A stretch of 53,790 bases of DNA from positions 1 to 53,790 of the forward strand of contig JAQBQE010000069.1 in NCBI GenBank assembly GCA_028287135.1, in the 5' to 3' direction. The notes beneath the pieces are model-generated. The model made no database searches. It saw only the letters and a program-made list of their open reading frames with translations, and was not told where the DNA came from. Position numbers and translations under genes: made by a program. Every line of letters begins with the position of its first letter. The first letter of the stretch is position 1. Positions 37,095 to 46,035 of the stretch are shown piece by piece. This DNA is from Myxococcales bacterium. GTDB taxonomy: Bacteria; Myxococcota_A; Polyangia; Haliangiales; Haliangiaceae.

Positions 37095-37228
37095 CATCGA
37101 CCTCCACGGCGTTCGCCGCCGTTCGCCGCAAGATCGGCGACAAGGTCCACGACTGTTACGGATCGGCGGCCACGAAGGAGACGGCGGCGGAAGCGGTCGA
37201 CCTCTGCATGAAGATCACCGCGGGCTAG
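37095..37228 (+). other. Orphan C-terminal coding fragment
   Basis: A frame without any usable start runs from the end of the SUKH gene to a TAG at 37226-37228 and reads FAAVRRKIGDKVHDCYG and then EAVDLCMKITAG. The composition looks like real protein (two Cys, amphipathic helices). It may be the 3' remnant of a lost gene, or chance. The longer frame behind it is antiparallel shadow of the SUKH gene. Confidence 0.3.
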
Positions 37229-37254
37229 CTCACCTGGCCCTGGAACGCCGCGCG

Positions 37255-37269
37255 CCCGGCGTCGCCGGG
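37255..37269. promoter_or_regulatory. Palindrome upstream of kynA
   Basis: CCCGGC-GTC-GCCGGG lies just upstream of TATAGG (37277-37282), which is 8 nt before the kynA ATG. It could be an operator over the -35 region, or the terminator stem of the upstream unit; no T-run follows. Confidence 0.35.
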
Positions 37270-37290
37270 AGCGTGCTATAGGCGCAGGAC

Positions 37291-38148
37291 ATGAGCGGCT
37301 CGCATGACGACCCCTCCGCCGAGCTTCTTACCGAGCTCGCGGGCAAGCTCGATTACAAGACCTACCTCCGGCTCGAGCAGCTGCTGTCCGCGCAGCGCCC
37401 GCTAGCGTCACCTCCGCACCATGACGAGCTGCTGTTCATCGTGCAGCATCAGACCTCGGAGCTGTGGTTCAAGCTCGTGCTCCACGAGCTGAGGGGCGCG
37501 ATCGAGGCGCTGCAGCGCATGGACGCCCGGGCGTGCTGCAAGATCCTCGCGCGGGTCTCGCACATCCAGAACCAGCTGATGAACCAGTGGAGCGTGCTCG
37601 CCACGCTCACGCCCAGCGAGTACGTCCAGTTCCGTCACGTGCTCGGGCCGGCGAGCGGCGTCCAGTCGTACCAGAACCGGATGATCGAGTTCATCCTCGG
37701 CAACAAGGACCCGCGGATGCTCGCGGTGTTCGACCACGATCCGGTGGTGCTCGCGGCGCTGAAGGCGGTGTTCGAAGCGCCGACCTTGTACGACGAATAC
37801 CTGCGCTTTCTGGCCCGCAGTGGCATGTCGATTCCGGCCGCGGTGCTCGAGCGCGACGTCACCAAGCCGCACACGCCGCACCCCGAGATCGTCGCGACGC
37901 TGAAGAAGGTCTACGACGAGCCGGTCATCTACTGGAACGCCTACGAGATGGCGGAGAAGCTCGTCGATCTCGACGAGGCGTATGCGCTGTGGCGCTACCG
38001 TCACGTCAAGGTCGTGTCGCGCGTGATCGGTAACAAGCGCGGCACCGGCGGCACCGCGGGCGTCGCATACCTCGAGAAGATCGTGTCGAACGTGTTCTTC
38101 CCGGAGCTGTGGGACGTGCGCACGGTGATCGAGCAAGCGCCACCTTGA
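37291..38148 (+). CDS. kynA: Tryptophan 2,3-dioxygenase
   Basis: A 285-residue heme enzyme that opens the indole ring of L-Trp to N-formylkynurenine. Diagnostic segments are DYKTYLRLEQLL, ELLFIVQHQTSELWFKL (active-site His in QHQTSE), YQNRMIEFILGNKD, WRYRHVKVVSRVIG (proximal heme His) and the substrate loop NKRGTGGTAGVAYL. Length and motifs are complete. No other kynurenine gene is in the window, so the pathway must be completed elsewhere or the product is used for signalling or NAD synthesis; that is open. It converges on corA with a 10-nt gap. Confidence 0.96.
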   Translation: MSGSHDDPSAELLTELAGKLDYKTYLRLEQLLSAQRPLASPPHHDELLFIVQHQTSELWFKLVLHELRGAIEALQRMDARACCKILARVSHIQNQLMNQWSVLATLTPSEYVQFRHVLGPASGVQSYQNRMIEFILGNKDPRMLAVFDHDPVVLAALKAVFEAPTLYDEYLRFLARSGMSIPAAVLERDVTKPHTPHPEIVATLKKVYDEPVIYWNAYEMAEKLVDLDEAYALWRYRHVKVVSRVIGNKRGTGGTAGVAYLEKIVSNVFFPELWDVRTVIEQAPP

Positions 38149-38158
38149 ACCTCGTCCG

Positions 38159-39166
38159 TCAGTCGCCGTCGCGGGCGGACGGGCCGATCCAGCCCTTGCG
38201 ACGGAACCAGAAGAAGATCACGACGGCGACCGTGCCCATCAGCGCGAGCGCGAACGGATACCCGAAGATCCACTCGAGCTCGGGCATGTTGTACTTGCTC
38301 GCGCGCGGATCGAAGTTCATGCCGTAGATCCCGGCGATGAACGTCAGCGGCAACATCACCGTCGACATCAGCGTCAACGTCTTCATCACCTCGTTCATCC
38401 GGTTCGACTGCACGCTGAGATAGGCGTCGAGCGAGGACGTGACGAGGTCGCGATAGCTCTCGGCGATGTCGTTGATCCGCAGGAAGTGATCGTAGACGTC
38501 GCGGTAGAACGGGATCGCGTCGGGGGGAATCTCGCCAAAGTCGCCGCGCGACAGGCGAAGCAGGATCTCGCGCTGGTGGATGCTCATCCGGCGCAGCTCC
38601 TGCAGCGTCCGCTTGAACCCGAGGATCTGCGCGAGCACCGGCTTGCCCTTCGGCCCACCCGCCTTCTCGAGCACGTCGGTCTCGAGCTGCTCGATCTCAC
38701 CATCGAGCTGGTCGATCACCGGCAGATATCGATCGACCGCGCGATCGAGGACCGCGTGGGCGAGCCAGGCAACGCCTTTCTGGAGCAGCCGGGGCGAGTG
38801 ATCGAGCTCGGTGCCGACGTCATCGGTGACGAGTCCGTGCCGGTCATACGTGATCAGCCAGTTCTCGCCGATCACGATGTCGATCTCGACGAGCTCGAGC
38901 TTGCCCTTGGTCTTCGCCCCGATCCCGTGGATCAGGATGTAGAGGTACTCGTCGAAGTCATCGATCTTCGGCAGCGAGCGCGGTCCCCAGATGTCCTCGA
39001 TCGTGAGCGGGTGGATCGCGAGGACATCGGTCAGCAGCGCGTCGGCGTCGGCAGACTGCCGCTCGAGATCGATCCAGATCCGCTGGCCCGCTGCGAGGGC
39101 GGCCTTGATCTCGGCAGGGCTCGTGGTCGCACGTAGCTTGTTGCCGTCCAGGATGCGCGCCAGCAC
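38159..39166 (-). CDS. corA: CorA-family Mg2+/Co2+ transporter
   Basis: A 335-residue cation channel. The large cytosolic N-terminal domain contains EDIWGPRSLPKIDDFDEYLY, a long coiled stalk helix follows, and two C-terminal TM helices flank the selectivity signature YGMNFDP (Gly-Met-Asn at about 282-284). The tail FWFRRKGWI is typical. The GTG start is the family-compatible choice; the nearby upstream ATG is out of frame. TATGGAT lies a few bases before it. It is near full length and probably a homopentamer for Mg2+ uptake. Confidence 0.95.
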   Translation of the reverse strand: MLARILDGNKLRATTSPAEIKAALAAGQRIWIDLERQSADADALLTDVLAIHPLTIEDIWGPRSLPKIDDFDEYLYILIHGIGAKTKGKLELVEIDIVIGENWLITYDRHGLVTDDVGTELDHSPRLLQKGVAWLAHAVLDRAVDRYLPVIDQLDGEIEQLETDVLEKAGGPKGKPVLAQILGFKRTLQELRRMSIHQREILLRLSRGDFGEIPPDAIPFYRDVYDHFLRINDIAESYRDLVTSSLDAYLSVQSNRMNEVMKTLTLMSTVMLPLTFIAGIYGMNFDPRASKYNMPELEWIFGYPFALALMGTVAVVIFFWFRRKGWIGPSARDGD

Positions 39167-39186
39167 CCCTCATCCATACCTCACGT

Positions 39187-40008
39187 TCACGTCAGGGTGG
39201 GTGCGCTGCGGCCATCGCGAACGATCTCTTCGAGCACGGACGTCAAGGCGTGCGAGTCCTGTCCCTTGCGGAACATCGGGCGACCTGGAGCGATCGAGGA
39301 CGGGTCGTCGCCCTCGCCGTCCGACAGGAACACGATGCGCTCGGCGAGCTCCGGCTTCTGCTGAACGGCCCAGCGATAGATATCGGCACCGCTGCCGTCA
39401 TCCATCTGCCAGTCCGTGACGATCGCGTCGAACTCCTCGTGGTGGAGCAGGATGATCGCTGCGTGCCCGCTCTCGACGCGGGTCACCGCGTAGCCGCTCT
39501 GCGCGAGAAAATCGCCGATCACCATCAACAACACGGGCTCGTCATCGGCGAGCAGCAGGCGCGGCTTGGGCTGCTCGAGCTCGGCGAGCTCGGTGAGCGC
39601 GTCACGCGTGCCTTCGACCTGAGTTCGCCGCTTCACCACCGCGAGCGCGACGCGCACGATCTCCGCGGGCCGCGCCATCGACATCGCGAGGCACCGGCCT
39701 GCGACGATCTGGTCGAAGTCTGACGTCACTTCGGACGCCACGAACACGAACTGGTCGCGGAGGTCGTACCGACGCTGGAGTGACCACCGATAGACCTCAC
39801 CGCCTACGGCATGCGCCGCATCCCACGGCGCCACCACCACGTCGATCGGGCGATCCCCCTCGAGGTGGGCCTGCGCGCGAAAGCCGGTCACGGCGGTGAC
39901 GACATCGAATCCACTCGCCTCGAACAGACGCGTCATGATGTCGAGTGCATCTCCATCGTCGTGAATCACGAGGACGGTAGGACGGGCCGCGGACACAGTG
40001 GCGCTCAT
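39187..40008 (-). CDS. Double receiver-domain protein with a degenerate first receiver
   Basis: A 273-residue protein made of two CheY-like domains with no output domain. The first (about 9-125) starts VLVIHDDGDALDIM with acidic residues, but the phosphoacceptor position reads VVVAPWDAA, with Pro where Asp is expected, so it should not be phosphorylated. The second (about 148-265) is complete: LLLADDEPVLLM, the Asp in AIVTDWQMDDGSG, FLSDGEG and the Lys in MFRKGQ. It probably acts as a phosphotransfer adaptor or diguanylate-free response protein; no partner kinase is in the window. Divergent from the TldD gene by 26 nt. Confidence 0.87.
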   Translation of the reverse strand: MSATVSAARPTVLVIHDDGDALDIMTRLFEASGFDVVTAVTGFRAQAHLEGDRPIDVVVAPWDAAHAVGGEVYRWSLQRRYDLRDQFVFVASEVTSDFDQIVAGRCLAMSMARPAEIVRVALAVVKRRTQVEGTRDALTELAELEQPKPRLLLADDEPVLLMVIGDFLAQSGYAVTRVESGHAAIILLHHEEFDAIVTDWQMDDGSGADIYRWAVQQKPELAERIVFLSDGEGDDPSSIAPGRPMFRKGQDSHALTSVLEEIVRDGRSAPTLT

Positions 40009-40034
40009 TATAGCCGTGCTAGTGTTTCGGGCAT

Positions 40035-41852
40035 ATGCGAGCGATCTATGCACTCGGCCTTGCGCTTGGCGCGGCCGGCGGGCTGGTGGGCTGCCCTGGT
40101 GGGCCCACATCGACGGTGAAGCAGGCCCCCACCCAGCCTGGACCTCCGGCCGAGATCAAGGTCGATCTCCAGCCGATCCCTTCCAAGATCGACGTCACCC
40201 GGAGTGCCCCAACCGACGGCAATGCTCCGGATAAGCGGTCGCCGTTGCTCGACATCCTGAAGGCCGAGAACGAGCGGCAGATGGCCGCGCTCCGCACGCA
40301 GAAGGAGCCGGCGCACTACCTTGCGTACCAGCTCGTCGAGCAGCGCGTGGTCAACCTCGAGGCCGAGGGTGGGGCGCTGATCACCGATAGCGATGACACC
40401 GCCCGCAACCTCGATGTCGAGCTGCGCGTCGGCACGCCCCAGCTCGACAACACCCGCAACCTTGCCAGCGACGACAACGGGCTCAACGCCCCGCTGACCC
40501 GGCGTGGTGTCGTGCCGTTCGGCGATGACAAGCAGGCGATCTCGAACGCGCTGTGGCTCGAGACCGATCGCCGGTACCGCGAAGCGGTCACCGCGCTCGG
40601 CTACGTCCGCCAGGACCAGTCGACGCTGTCCAAGCAGCAGACCGCACCCGACTTCGCCTCCGACAAGCCCGACGTCTACGTCGAGGCTCCGGCGAAGCTC
40701 GTGTTCGAGAAGCAGCAGTGGATCGACCGGCTCAAGCGGTGCTCGGCCCGCGCGCTCAAGGGCGCAGCCACCCGTGGCACCTGCGGCGCCGTGTTCCAGC
40801 AGAACACCGCCTGGTTCGTGAACAGCGAGGGCGATCAGATCCAGCTGTCGTGGACCAACGCCCAGATGTCGGTCTCCGTCGGCGTCAAGGCCGACGACGG
40901 CATGAGCCTGTCCCGCCTCGAGCAGCGGTTCGGTCGCCAGCCCGGCGACCTGCCGTCGGATGCCGAGATCGACAAGGTGATCTCGACGGTCTCCAACGAC
41001 CTCGACGCCCTCCACAACGCGCCGCTCGCCGAGCCGTACGTTGGACCGGCGATCCTCGAGGGGCGCGCCGCCGGCGTGTTCTTCCACGAGGTGTTCGGCC
41101 ATCGCATCGAAGGGCATCGCCAGAAGGAGCTGACCAGCGGTCAGACCTTTGCCTCGTACGTGGGCAAGGTGATCGCTCCCGACTGGCTCAGCGTGTATGA
41201 CGATCCGTCGCTCGTCACGCTCAACGGGATGCAGCTCAACGGGTTCTATCGGTTCGACGACGAGGGCGTCGCGGCACAGCGCGTCTCGCTGATCGCTCAC
41301 GGCAAGCTGATCGGCTTCGACATGGGCCGTAACCCGATCAAGGGCTTCCCGACGTCGAACGGTCACGGGCGCCGGTCTCCAGGCCTGCCGCCGGTGGCGC
41401 GACAGGGCAATCTCGTCGTCGAGGTCGCCAAGAGCGTGCCTCGCGCCGACCTCGAGAAGCTGTTGATCGAGGAGATCAAGAAACAGAACCGGCCCTACGG
41501 GATGATCTTCACCGATATCAGCGGCGGTTTCACGAATACGTCCGCATTTGCGCCCCAGGCGTTCAAGGTCAACCCGGTGATGGCCTACAAGCTCTACGCG
41601 GACGGCAAGAAGGAGCTGGTCCGGGGCATCGACATCAGCGGCACCCCCCTGGTCGCGCTGCAGTCGATCCGGGCGGCGAGCCGCGAGGTCGAGACGTTCA
41701 ATGGCGTGTGCGGTGCCGAGAGTGGCTGGGTGCCGGTGTCGGCGTCCGCGCCGAGTCTGTTGATCGAGCGGCTCGAGATCGAGAAGGGCTTCATCCCGCC
41801 GGATCGGCCGCCCCTCCTCGGACCTCCGTCGATTCGCAAGGAGATCCCGTGA
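40035..41852 (+). CDS. Exported TldD-family metalloprotease (lipoprotein)
   Basis: A 605-residue protein with a lipoprotein signal MRAIYALGLALGAAGGLVGC (lipobox Cys at 20). The C-terminal half is a TldD-family protease: zinc-binding HEVFGHRIE, with HExxxH at about 351-355, a DDPSLVTLNGMQ loop, FDDEGVAAQRVSLI and PTSNGHGRR. TldD normally works in the cytosol with TldE/PmbA to degrade unfolded peptides and process microcin-like peptides; here both the signal and the 180-residue unfamiliar N-terminal region place it outside the cytosol. It overlaps the next gene by GTGA, so the pair is expressed together as a TldD/TldE-like complex. Confidence 0.88.
   Translation: MRAIYALGLALGAAGGLVGCPGGPTSTVKQAPTQPGPPAEIKVDLQPIPSKIDVTRSAPTDGNAPDKRSPLLDILKAENERQMAALRTQKEPAHYLAYQLVEQRVVNLEAEGGALITDSDDTARNLDVELRVGTPQLDNTRNLASDDNGLNAPLTRRGVVPFGDDKQAISNALWLETDRRYREAVTALGYVRQDQSTLSKQQTAPDFASDKPDVYVEAPAKLVFEKQQWIDRLKRCSARALKGAATRGTCGAVFQQNTAWFVNSEGDQIQLSWTNAQMSVSVGVKADDGMSLSRLEQRFGRQPGDLPSDAEIDKVISTVSNDLDALHNAPLAEPYVGPAILEGRAAGVFFHEVFGHRIEGHRQKELTSGQTFASYVGKVIAPDWLSVYDDPSLVTLNGMQLNGFYRFDDEGVAAQRVSLIAHGKLIGFDMGRNPIKGFPTSNGHGRRSPGLPPVARQGNLVVEVAKSVPRADLEKLLIEEIKKQNRPYGMIFTDISGGFTNTSAFAPQAFKVNPVMAYKLYADGKKELVRGIDISGTPLVALQSIRAASREVETFNGVCGAESGWVPVSASAPSLLIERLEIEKGFIPPDRPPLLGPPSIRKEIP
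41838..41843 (+). promoter_or_regulatory. Strong Shine-Dalgarno for the TldE-like gene
   Basis: AAGGAG lies 5 nt before the GTG at 41849, at the very end of the TldD gene. It contrasts with the SD-less starts of first genes in this window and decides the start of the downstream gene. Confidence 0.7.
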
Positions 41853-43708
41853 AGCGCGTCGGTTCCTCGTACCTGTTTGTCGGCGCCCCGCTGATCGCGG
41901 CGCTGCTCATCGCCCCGCTGCCGCGCGCTGCGTCGGTCGCCCACGCGATTCCCGCCAAGGACCTCCCGAAGGGGCCGCCGTCGAAGGCCGTCACCGAGGA
42001 GATCCTCGACGCGATCGCGGAGCAGATGAACCGCGCGCTGACGCTCGAGATCCAGGGCGCGCCGCGCCCGTATCACATCGCGTTCAAGGTCACGGAGGTC
42101 GACGTCAACGATGCGGCGGCGACGCTCGGCCAGACCACGAGCAAGCGGAATCGCCACTTCGTGAACCTCGAGGCCCGCGTCCGCGTCAAGTTCGACGCCG
42201 TCGACAACAGCAACTTCGTCGTCGCGCAGGCCGATGACATCGACGGCGTGGCCGCCCTCAACCTGCCGATCGAGGCGAACGCACGGATCGCAGGCCGCGC
42301 CGCGTGGCTCGTCAGCGATGCTGCGTACAAGGAAGCGCTGATCCAGCTCCGCGCCAAGCTCGAGAGCCGGCGCGCCGGAGGAACCCGGGCGGCCGACGTC
42401 GCGTCGTGGACGGCGGAGAAGGCGGTCGTCAGCGAGGAGCCCGTGCTCGTGCCCGTGCTCGAGACCATCGAGGAGCTCGAGAACCGCGCGAAGGCGGTCT
42501 CCGCGGTGTTCCGCGGCCAGAATCACATCCGTGACTCGCGCGTCGCCGTGACCAGCTACCTCGAGCGCCGCTGGTACCTGACGACCGAGGGCTCGAGCGT
42601 CACCGATACGCGTCGCGCGAGCGGCGTCGTGATCGCCGCGAGCGGCCAGGCCCAGGACGGTCAGCCGCTCAGCGACTACTTCCTGCGCTACGGCCACACG
42701 GCCAAGGATCTGCCGTCGGACAAGGATCTAGAGGGCGAGGCGAAGAAGCTGGTCGACACGATCGGTGCGCTGCAGAAGGCGCCGGTGATCGATCGCTACA
42801 GTGGCCCGGTCCTGTTCGAGGGCGAGGGCGCGGTCGGCGCGCTGCGGTTCGCGCTCGCACCGAACCTCGGCGGCACGCCGGTGCCCGAGGGGCTGAGCCC
42901 GCAGGAGGCCAAGACGTTCGGCGGCGCCCTGACCGACAAGGTGGGCCTCCGCGTGCTCGCTCCGAACGTCTCGATCTTCGACGATCCGACGGCGCGCGAA
43001 GCCGGCGGCAAGGCGCTGATCGGCGGCTACAAGATCGACGACGAGGGCGTCGCCTCGCAGCGCGTCGAGGTCGTCAAGGACGGCACCCTGAAGACCTTGC
43101 TGCTGTCGCGGACCCCCTCGCAGAAGGGCCAGACGTCCAATGGTCACGCCCGCCGGACCGCCGATGGTGGCGCGTTCCATGGCAGCGCGACCAACCTGTT
43201 CGTCGTCGGCAAGAACGGCGTGTCGCGGGCCGCGCTCAAGCAGAAGCTGATCGCGCAGGCGCGCGCGGACGGCCTCAAGTACGGCCTGCTAATCCGCAGG
43301 TTCGATGACGCGGCGATCACGTCCGCACCCGAGTTCTCGCGTCGCGAGCTCGTGCAGATGATCAAGACCACGGACGTCCAGCTCCCGCCGCCGACCGTGC
43401 TCGCGTACCGCGTGTACCCGAACGGCAAGGAGGAGCTCGTCCGCGGTGCCCAGCTCGCCGAGGTCCCGATCCGCGCCTGGAAGGACGTGCTCGGCGTCGG
43501 CAAGGACGCGACGACGTACAACTTCCTCGCCGCGAACGAGAGCCAGCTCCAGCTCCGGCTCACCGGTGGCACCGACGACGGCTTCGTTCCATCGGGCGGT
43601 ATCGAGAGCGCGATCGTGACGCCGGACCTGCTGCTCAAGGAGATCGACGTGCTGTCGACGAGCGCCGGCGAGCGCCCCGCACCGATCCTCCCGAAGCCGG
43701 GTACGTGA
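41849..43708 (+). CDS. Exported TldE/PmbA-like partner protein
   Basis: GTG start; 619 residues with a signal peptide (about 1-35, cleavage near VAHAI). It aligns with the preceding TldD: VLEETIEELENRAK, YGHTAKDLPSDKDL, IFDDPTAREAGGKALIGGY, DDEGVASQRVEVV, QTSNGHARR. The zinc motif is gone: where TldD has GVFFHEVFGHRIEG it reads GALRFALAPNLGG. This mirrors TldE/PmbA, the non-catalytic subunit. I infer a periplasmic or surface TldD/TldE heterodimer. The substrate is unknown; a secreted peptide or ribosomal product is a guess. Confidence 0.83.
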   Translation: MKRVGSSYLFVGAPLIAALLIAPLPRAASVAHAIPAKDLPKGPPSKAVTEEILDAIAEQMNRALTLEIQGAPRPYHIAFKVTEVDVNDAAATLGQTTSKRNRHFVNLEARVRVKFDAVDNSNFVVAQADDIDGVAALNLPIEANARIAGRAAWLVSDAAYKEALIQLRAKLESRRAGGTRAADVASWTAEKAVVSEEPVLVPVLETIEELENRAKAVSAVFRGQNHIRDSRVAVTSYLERRWYLTTEGSSVTDTRRASGVVIAASGQAQDGQPLSDYFLRYGHTAKDLPSDKDLEGEAKKLVDTIGALQKAPVIDRYSGPVLFEGEGAVGALRFALAPNLGGTPVPEGLSPQEAKTFGGALTDKVGLRVLAPNVSIFDDPTAREAGGKALIGGYKIDDEGVASQRVEVVKDGTLKTLLLSRTPSQKGQTSNGHARRTADGGAFHGSATNLFVVGKNGVSRAALKQKLIAQARADGLKYGLLIRRFDDAAITSAPEFSRRELVQMIKTTDVQLPPPTVLAYRVYPNGKEELVRGAQLAEVPIRAWKDVLGVGKDATTYNFLAANESQLQLRLTGGTDDGFVPSGGIESAIVTPDLLLKEIDVLSTSAGERPAPILPKPGT

Positions 43709-43715
43709 TCGCGAC

Positions 43716-44276
43716 GTGATCGCCCGCATCCACGCGATCGAGCCGCGCAGCCGGGCAAACGGCCCGGGAGCTCGGTTCGTCGTGTGGATGCAGGGCTGCA
43801 CGCTCGGCTGTCCCGGCTGCTTCAATCCGGGCACGCATGTCGGCGGTGGCCGGGAGATCTCGATCGCCGAGCTCACCGACCAGATCGCGGCGGCCCAGGC
43901 GGCCGGCATCGAGGGCATCTCGCTCTCGGGCGGTGAGCCGCTCCAGCAAGCCGAGGCCTCGGCGGCGATCCTCGAGGCGGCGCGCGGCCTCGGGCTGTCG
44001 ACGCTCGCGTTCTCGGGCTACACGATCGAGGAGATCCGCGCCCTGCCCGGCGGCCCTGACGTGCTCGCCCGGCTCGACGTCCTGATCGACGGTCGCTACG
44101 TCGCCGGGGAACGGCTCGCGACCGGTCTGCGCGGATCGGAGAACCAGCGGATCCAGCTGCTGACCGAGCGCTATGCGCGGGCCGACGTCGAGGCGACCCC
44201 GGTCGCCGAGATCCGGATCGGGCCGACGGGCGACCTGGTGCTCACCGGGGTCAATCCGCTCAAGCTCAAGCGCTGA
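43716..44276 (+). CDS. Radical-SAM protein (NrdG-like activase)
   Basis: A 186-residue radical-SAM enzyme. CTLGCPGC gives the CxxxCxxC (Cys28, Cys32, Cys35) that binds the catalytic [4Fe-4S], and ISLSGGEPL is the SAM-binding GGE motif. Short length and PGARFVVWMQGC match the anaerobic ribonucleotide-reductase activating protein and related glycyl-radical activases. No NrdD or glycyl-radical enzyme is in the window. It begins 7 nt after the TldE-like gene, so it could instead serve this cluster by modifying a peptide; that is speculation. Its stop abuts the convergent gene's stop in TGATCA. Confidence 0.88.
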   Translation: MIARIHAIEPRSRANGPGARFVVWMQGCTLGCPGCFNPGTHVGGGREISIAELTDQIAAAQAAGIEGISLSGGEPLQQAEASAAILEAARGLGLSTLAFSGYTIEEIRALPGGPDVLARLDVLIDGRYVAGERLATGLRGSENQRIQLLTERYARADVEATPVAEIRIGPTGDLVLTGVNPLKLKR

Positions 44277-44963
44277 TCAGCTGACGACGCCGTAGACGTT
44301 CTTGTGCTGGCGCTGGAGCTCGATCGAATCGCGCAAGTTCTCGAACAGCTGGCGCGAGGCCGGCATCCCGACGATCTCGATCATCGGCGTCGTCGCGTCC
44401 TGCGCGTAGACCTCGATGTGCGCGATGCCGAGGATGCGATCGATGATGTTCTGCTTGTAGGCGACGTCGCGGCACCGCCACAGCTGGAGCACATCGATCC
44501 GCTTCGAGATCAGACCACGCTCGGTCTCGATCACCGTGTTCGTCACCCGGAACTTGATCGAGCGCCGGTACAGGTTCATCGCGAACATGAAGATGGCAGC
44601 GGCCGCGATCGGAACGATCACGTCGAGGATCCGCGTCGTCGTCGCCGTGTTGGGGTCCCGCACCATCCGCATCACCGCGATCACGATCACCGCGCCGATC
44701 CCCGCGGCAACGTAGTACCCGAGATAGGCCTTCCACGACGGCACGCCGCTATACAGCGTCTTGCGGTCGCTCTCGAGCTGGTCGTCCTTGGTCGCACGCG
44801 CGAACGGCGGAGCCACGCTCGGCGCGGTGGGAGCCGCGAGCGTCGACACGGCCGGAGTCGACGTGGGAGTCGGCGTCGGCGCGGCGCTGAGGAAGGAGTT
44901 GCAGAAGCGACACTTGATCGCCTCGTCCTGGATCTCCTCCGCGCAGAAGGGGCATTTCTTCAT
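44277..44963 (-). CDS. Zinc-ribbon plus membrane PH-like (bPH2) protein
   Basis: A 228-residue protein. The N-terminal KCPFCAEEIQDEAIKCRFC is a zinc ribbon with two CxxC pairs. A Pro/Thr/Ala linker follows, then two TM helices (about 85-103 and 113-135). The C-terminal bacterial PH domain (bPH2/DUF304) includes FRVTNTVIETERGLISKRIDVLQLWRCRDV and IEIVGMPASRQLFENLRDSI. Such proteins are small membrane adaptors of unknown role. It is the last gene of the third-kinase operon. Confidence 0.87.
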   Translation of the reverse strand: MKKCPFCAEEIQDEAIKCRFCNSFLSAAPTPTPTSTPAVSTLAAPTAPSVAPPFARATKDDQLESDRKTLYSGVPSWKAYLGYYVAAGIGAVIVIAVMRMVRDPNTATTTRILDVIVPIAAAAIFMFAMNLYRRSIKFRVTNTVIETERGLISKRIDVLQLWRCRDVAYKQNIIDRILGIAHIEVYAQDATTPMIEIVGMPASRQLFENLRDSIELQRQHKNVYGVVS

Positions 44964-44965
44964 CG

Positions 44966-46006
44966 CTACATCCGATACCCGACGCCGACCATGAAGTCGA
45001 TCGCGGTGATCGATTTGATGTCGTCGCGCAGGCCTTCCTTGGGCGGGCTGTACGAGAACGCGATCGGTGTGACGGTCGCGAGCACGTTCGGCGTGATCGC
45101 GTAATCCGCCGACAGTCCGACTCGCACGTGCGGCATGGTCAACGTGCCACTCGTCGGCTGGTCCTGCGTGAACGGGCTCTCGCTCGCACCGGTGAAGAAC
45201 AGACCGCCTGCACCGAGGTCGCCACGCAGGCTCAGCTTCGGGATGACCTCGTAACTCGCACCCACGTTAGCGACCAGCCCGATCAGGTTCGCGGTCCGCT
45301 GCTCCATCGTGCTGCTCTGCTCGTACGGCACGCGGGTGTACGTGAAGCCCGCGCCGACCTCGATGATCAGCTTGTCACCAACCGCGATCGGGTATCCCGC
45401 GAGCAGCGCTGCGGTCGCGAGCGTCGGGATCGGAAGATCGCCCGCGCTGACCTTCGCGCCGCCACCGACGAGCCGCGCCGAGATCACGCGCGGTGCGCCC
45501 CCGGGTGCGGTCTTCGTGATGCCGTCCTCGGGATCGTCATCGGGAACGACGGCGACCTGCGTGGGCTCGGCCGGGGTCTCGGGCTTCTCTTCGCCGTCGG
45601 GCAGGTCACCCGGCGGCTTGTTGCGGATCGCTTCCTGCTGCCGCGCGCACTCGTCGAGCTCCTTGAGCCGCTCCTCGATCTCGAGCTTCTTCTCGGGCTT
45701 GAGCGGCTTCTTCGTGTCGTCCTCCTTGAGCGCGAGGTAGCGCTTGTAGAAGAACTGCGCGTTGCTGCAATCCTTGTTCTGCCGGTACGCCTGCGCGACG
45801 TTGTAGAGGTACGCGGCCTTCTTGCTCTCGTTCGGCTCGACCTCGAAGCCCTTCTTGAACGCCTCGACAGCCTGGGGAAAGTTACCGAGGTTGTACTGGG
45901 TCTCGCCTTCCTTGTAGTACTCGTCCGCGGTCTTCGGCTGAGCGAACGCGAGTGCCGGCGCCAGCAGCGCCGCGCACACGAACGGAATCCTCTGTCTCAT
46001 CACCAT
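44966..46006 (-). CDS. Exported TPR-beta-barrel protein
   Basis: A 346-residue protein with a signal peptide (cleavage about residue 22, LAFAQPK). TPR helices cover about 25-120 (YYKEGETQYNLGNFPQAVEAFKKGFEVEPNE); a charged, disordered stretch of Pro/Glu/Asp follows to about 165. The C-terminal half is beta-barrel-like (LIIEVGAGFTYTRVPYE, LSLRGDLGAGGLFFTG, DYAITPNVLATVTPIAFSY) and ends with VGVGYRM. GGAG lies 4 nt before the ATG. It lies between the kinase and the zinc-ribbon gene and is probably an outer-membrane partner of the kinase pathway. Confidence 0.8.
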   Translation of the reverse strand: MVMRQRIPFVCAALLAPALAFAQPKTADEYYKEGETQYNLGNFPQAVEAFKKGFEVEPNESKKAAYLYNVAQAYRQNKDCSNAQFFYKRYLALKEDDTKKPLKPEKKLEIEERLKELDECARQQEAIRNKPPGDLPDGEEKPETPAEPTQVAVVPDDDPEDGITKTAPGGAPRVISARLVGGGAKVSAGDLPIPTLATAALLAGYPIAVGDKLIIEVGAGFTYTRVPYEQSSTMEQRTANLIGLVANVGASYEVIPKLSLRGDLGAGGLFFTGASESPFTQDQPTSGTLTMPHVRVGLSADYAITPNVLATVTPIAFSYSPPKEGLRDDIKSITAIDFMVGVGYRM

Positions 46007-46035
46007 GCTGCTCCGCGCGACGCAGGTCGCTAGTT

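Noticed and set aside
40009..40034. TATAAT-like sequence in the 26-bp divergent spacer as a strong promoter
   Set aside because: The hexamer overlaps the start codon of the receiver gene, so transcription from it would begin inside the gene; weaker TAGTGT on the other strand is more plausible but not certain.
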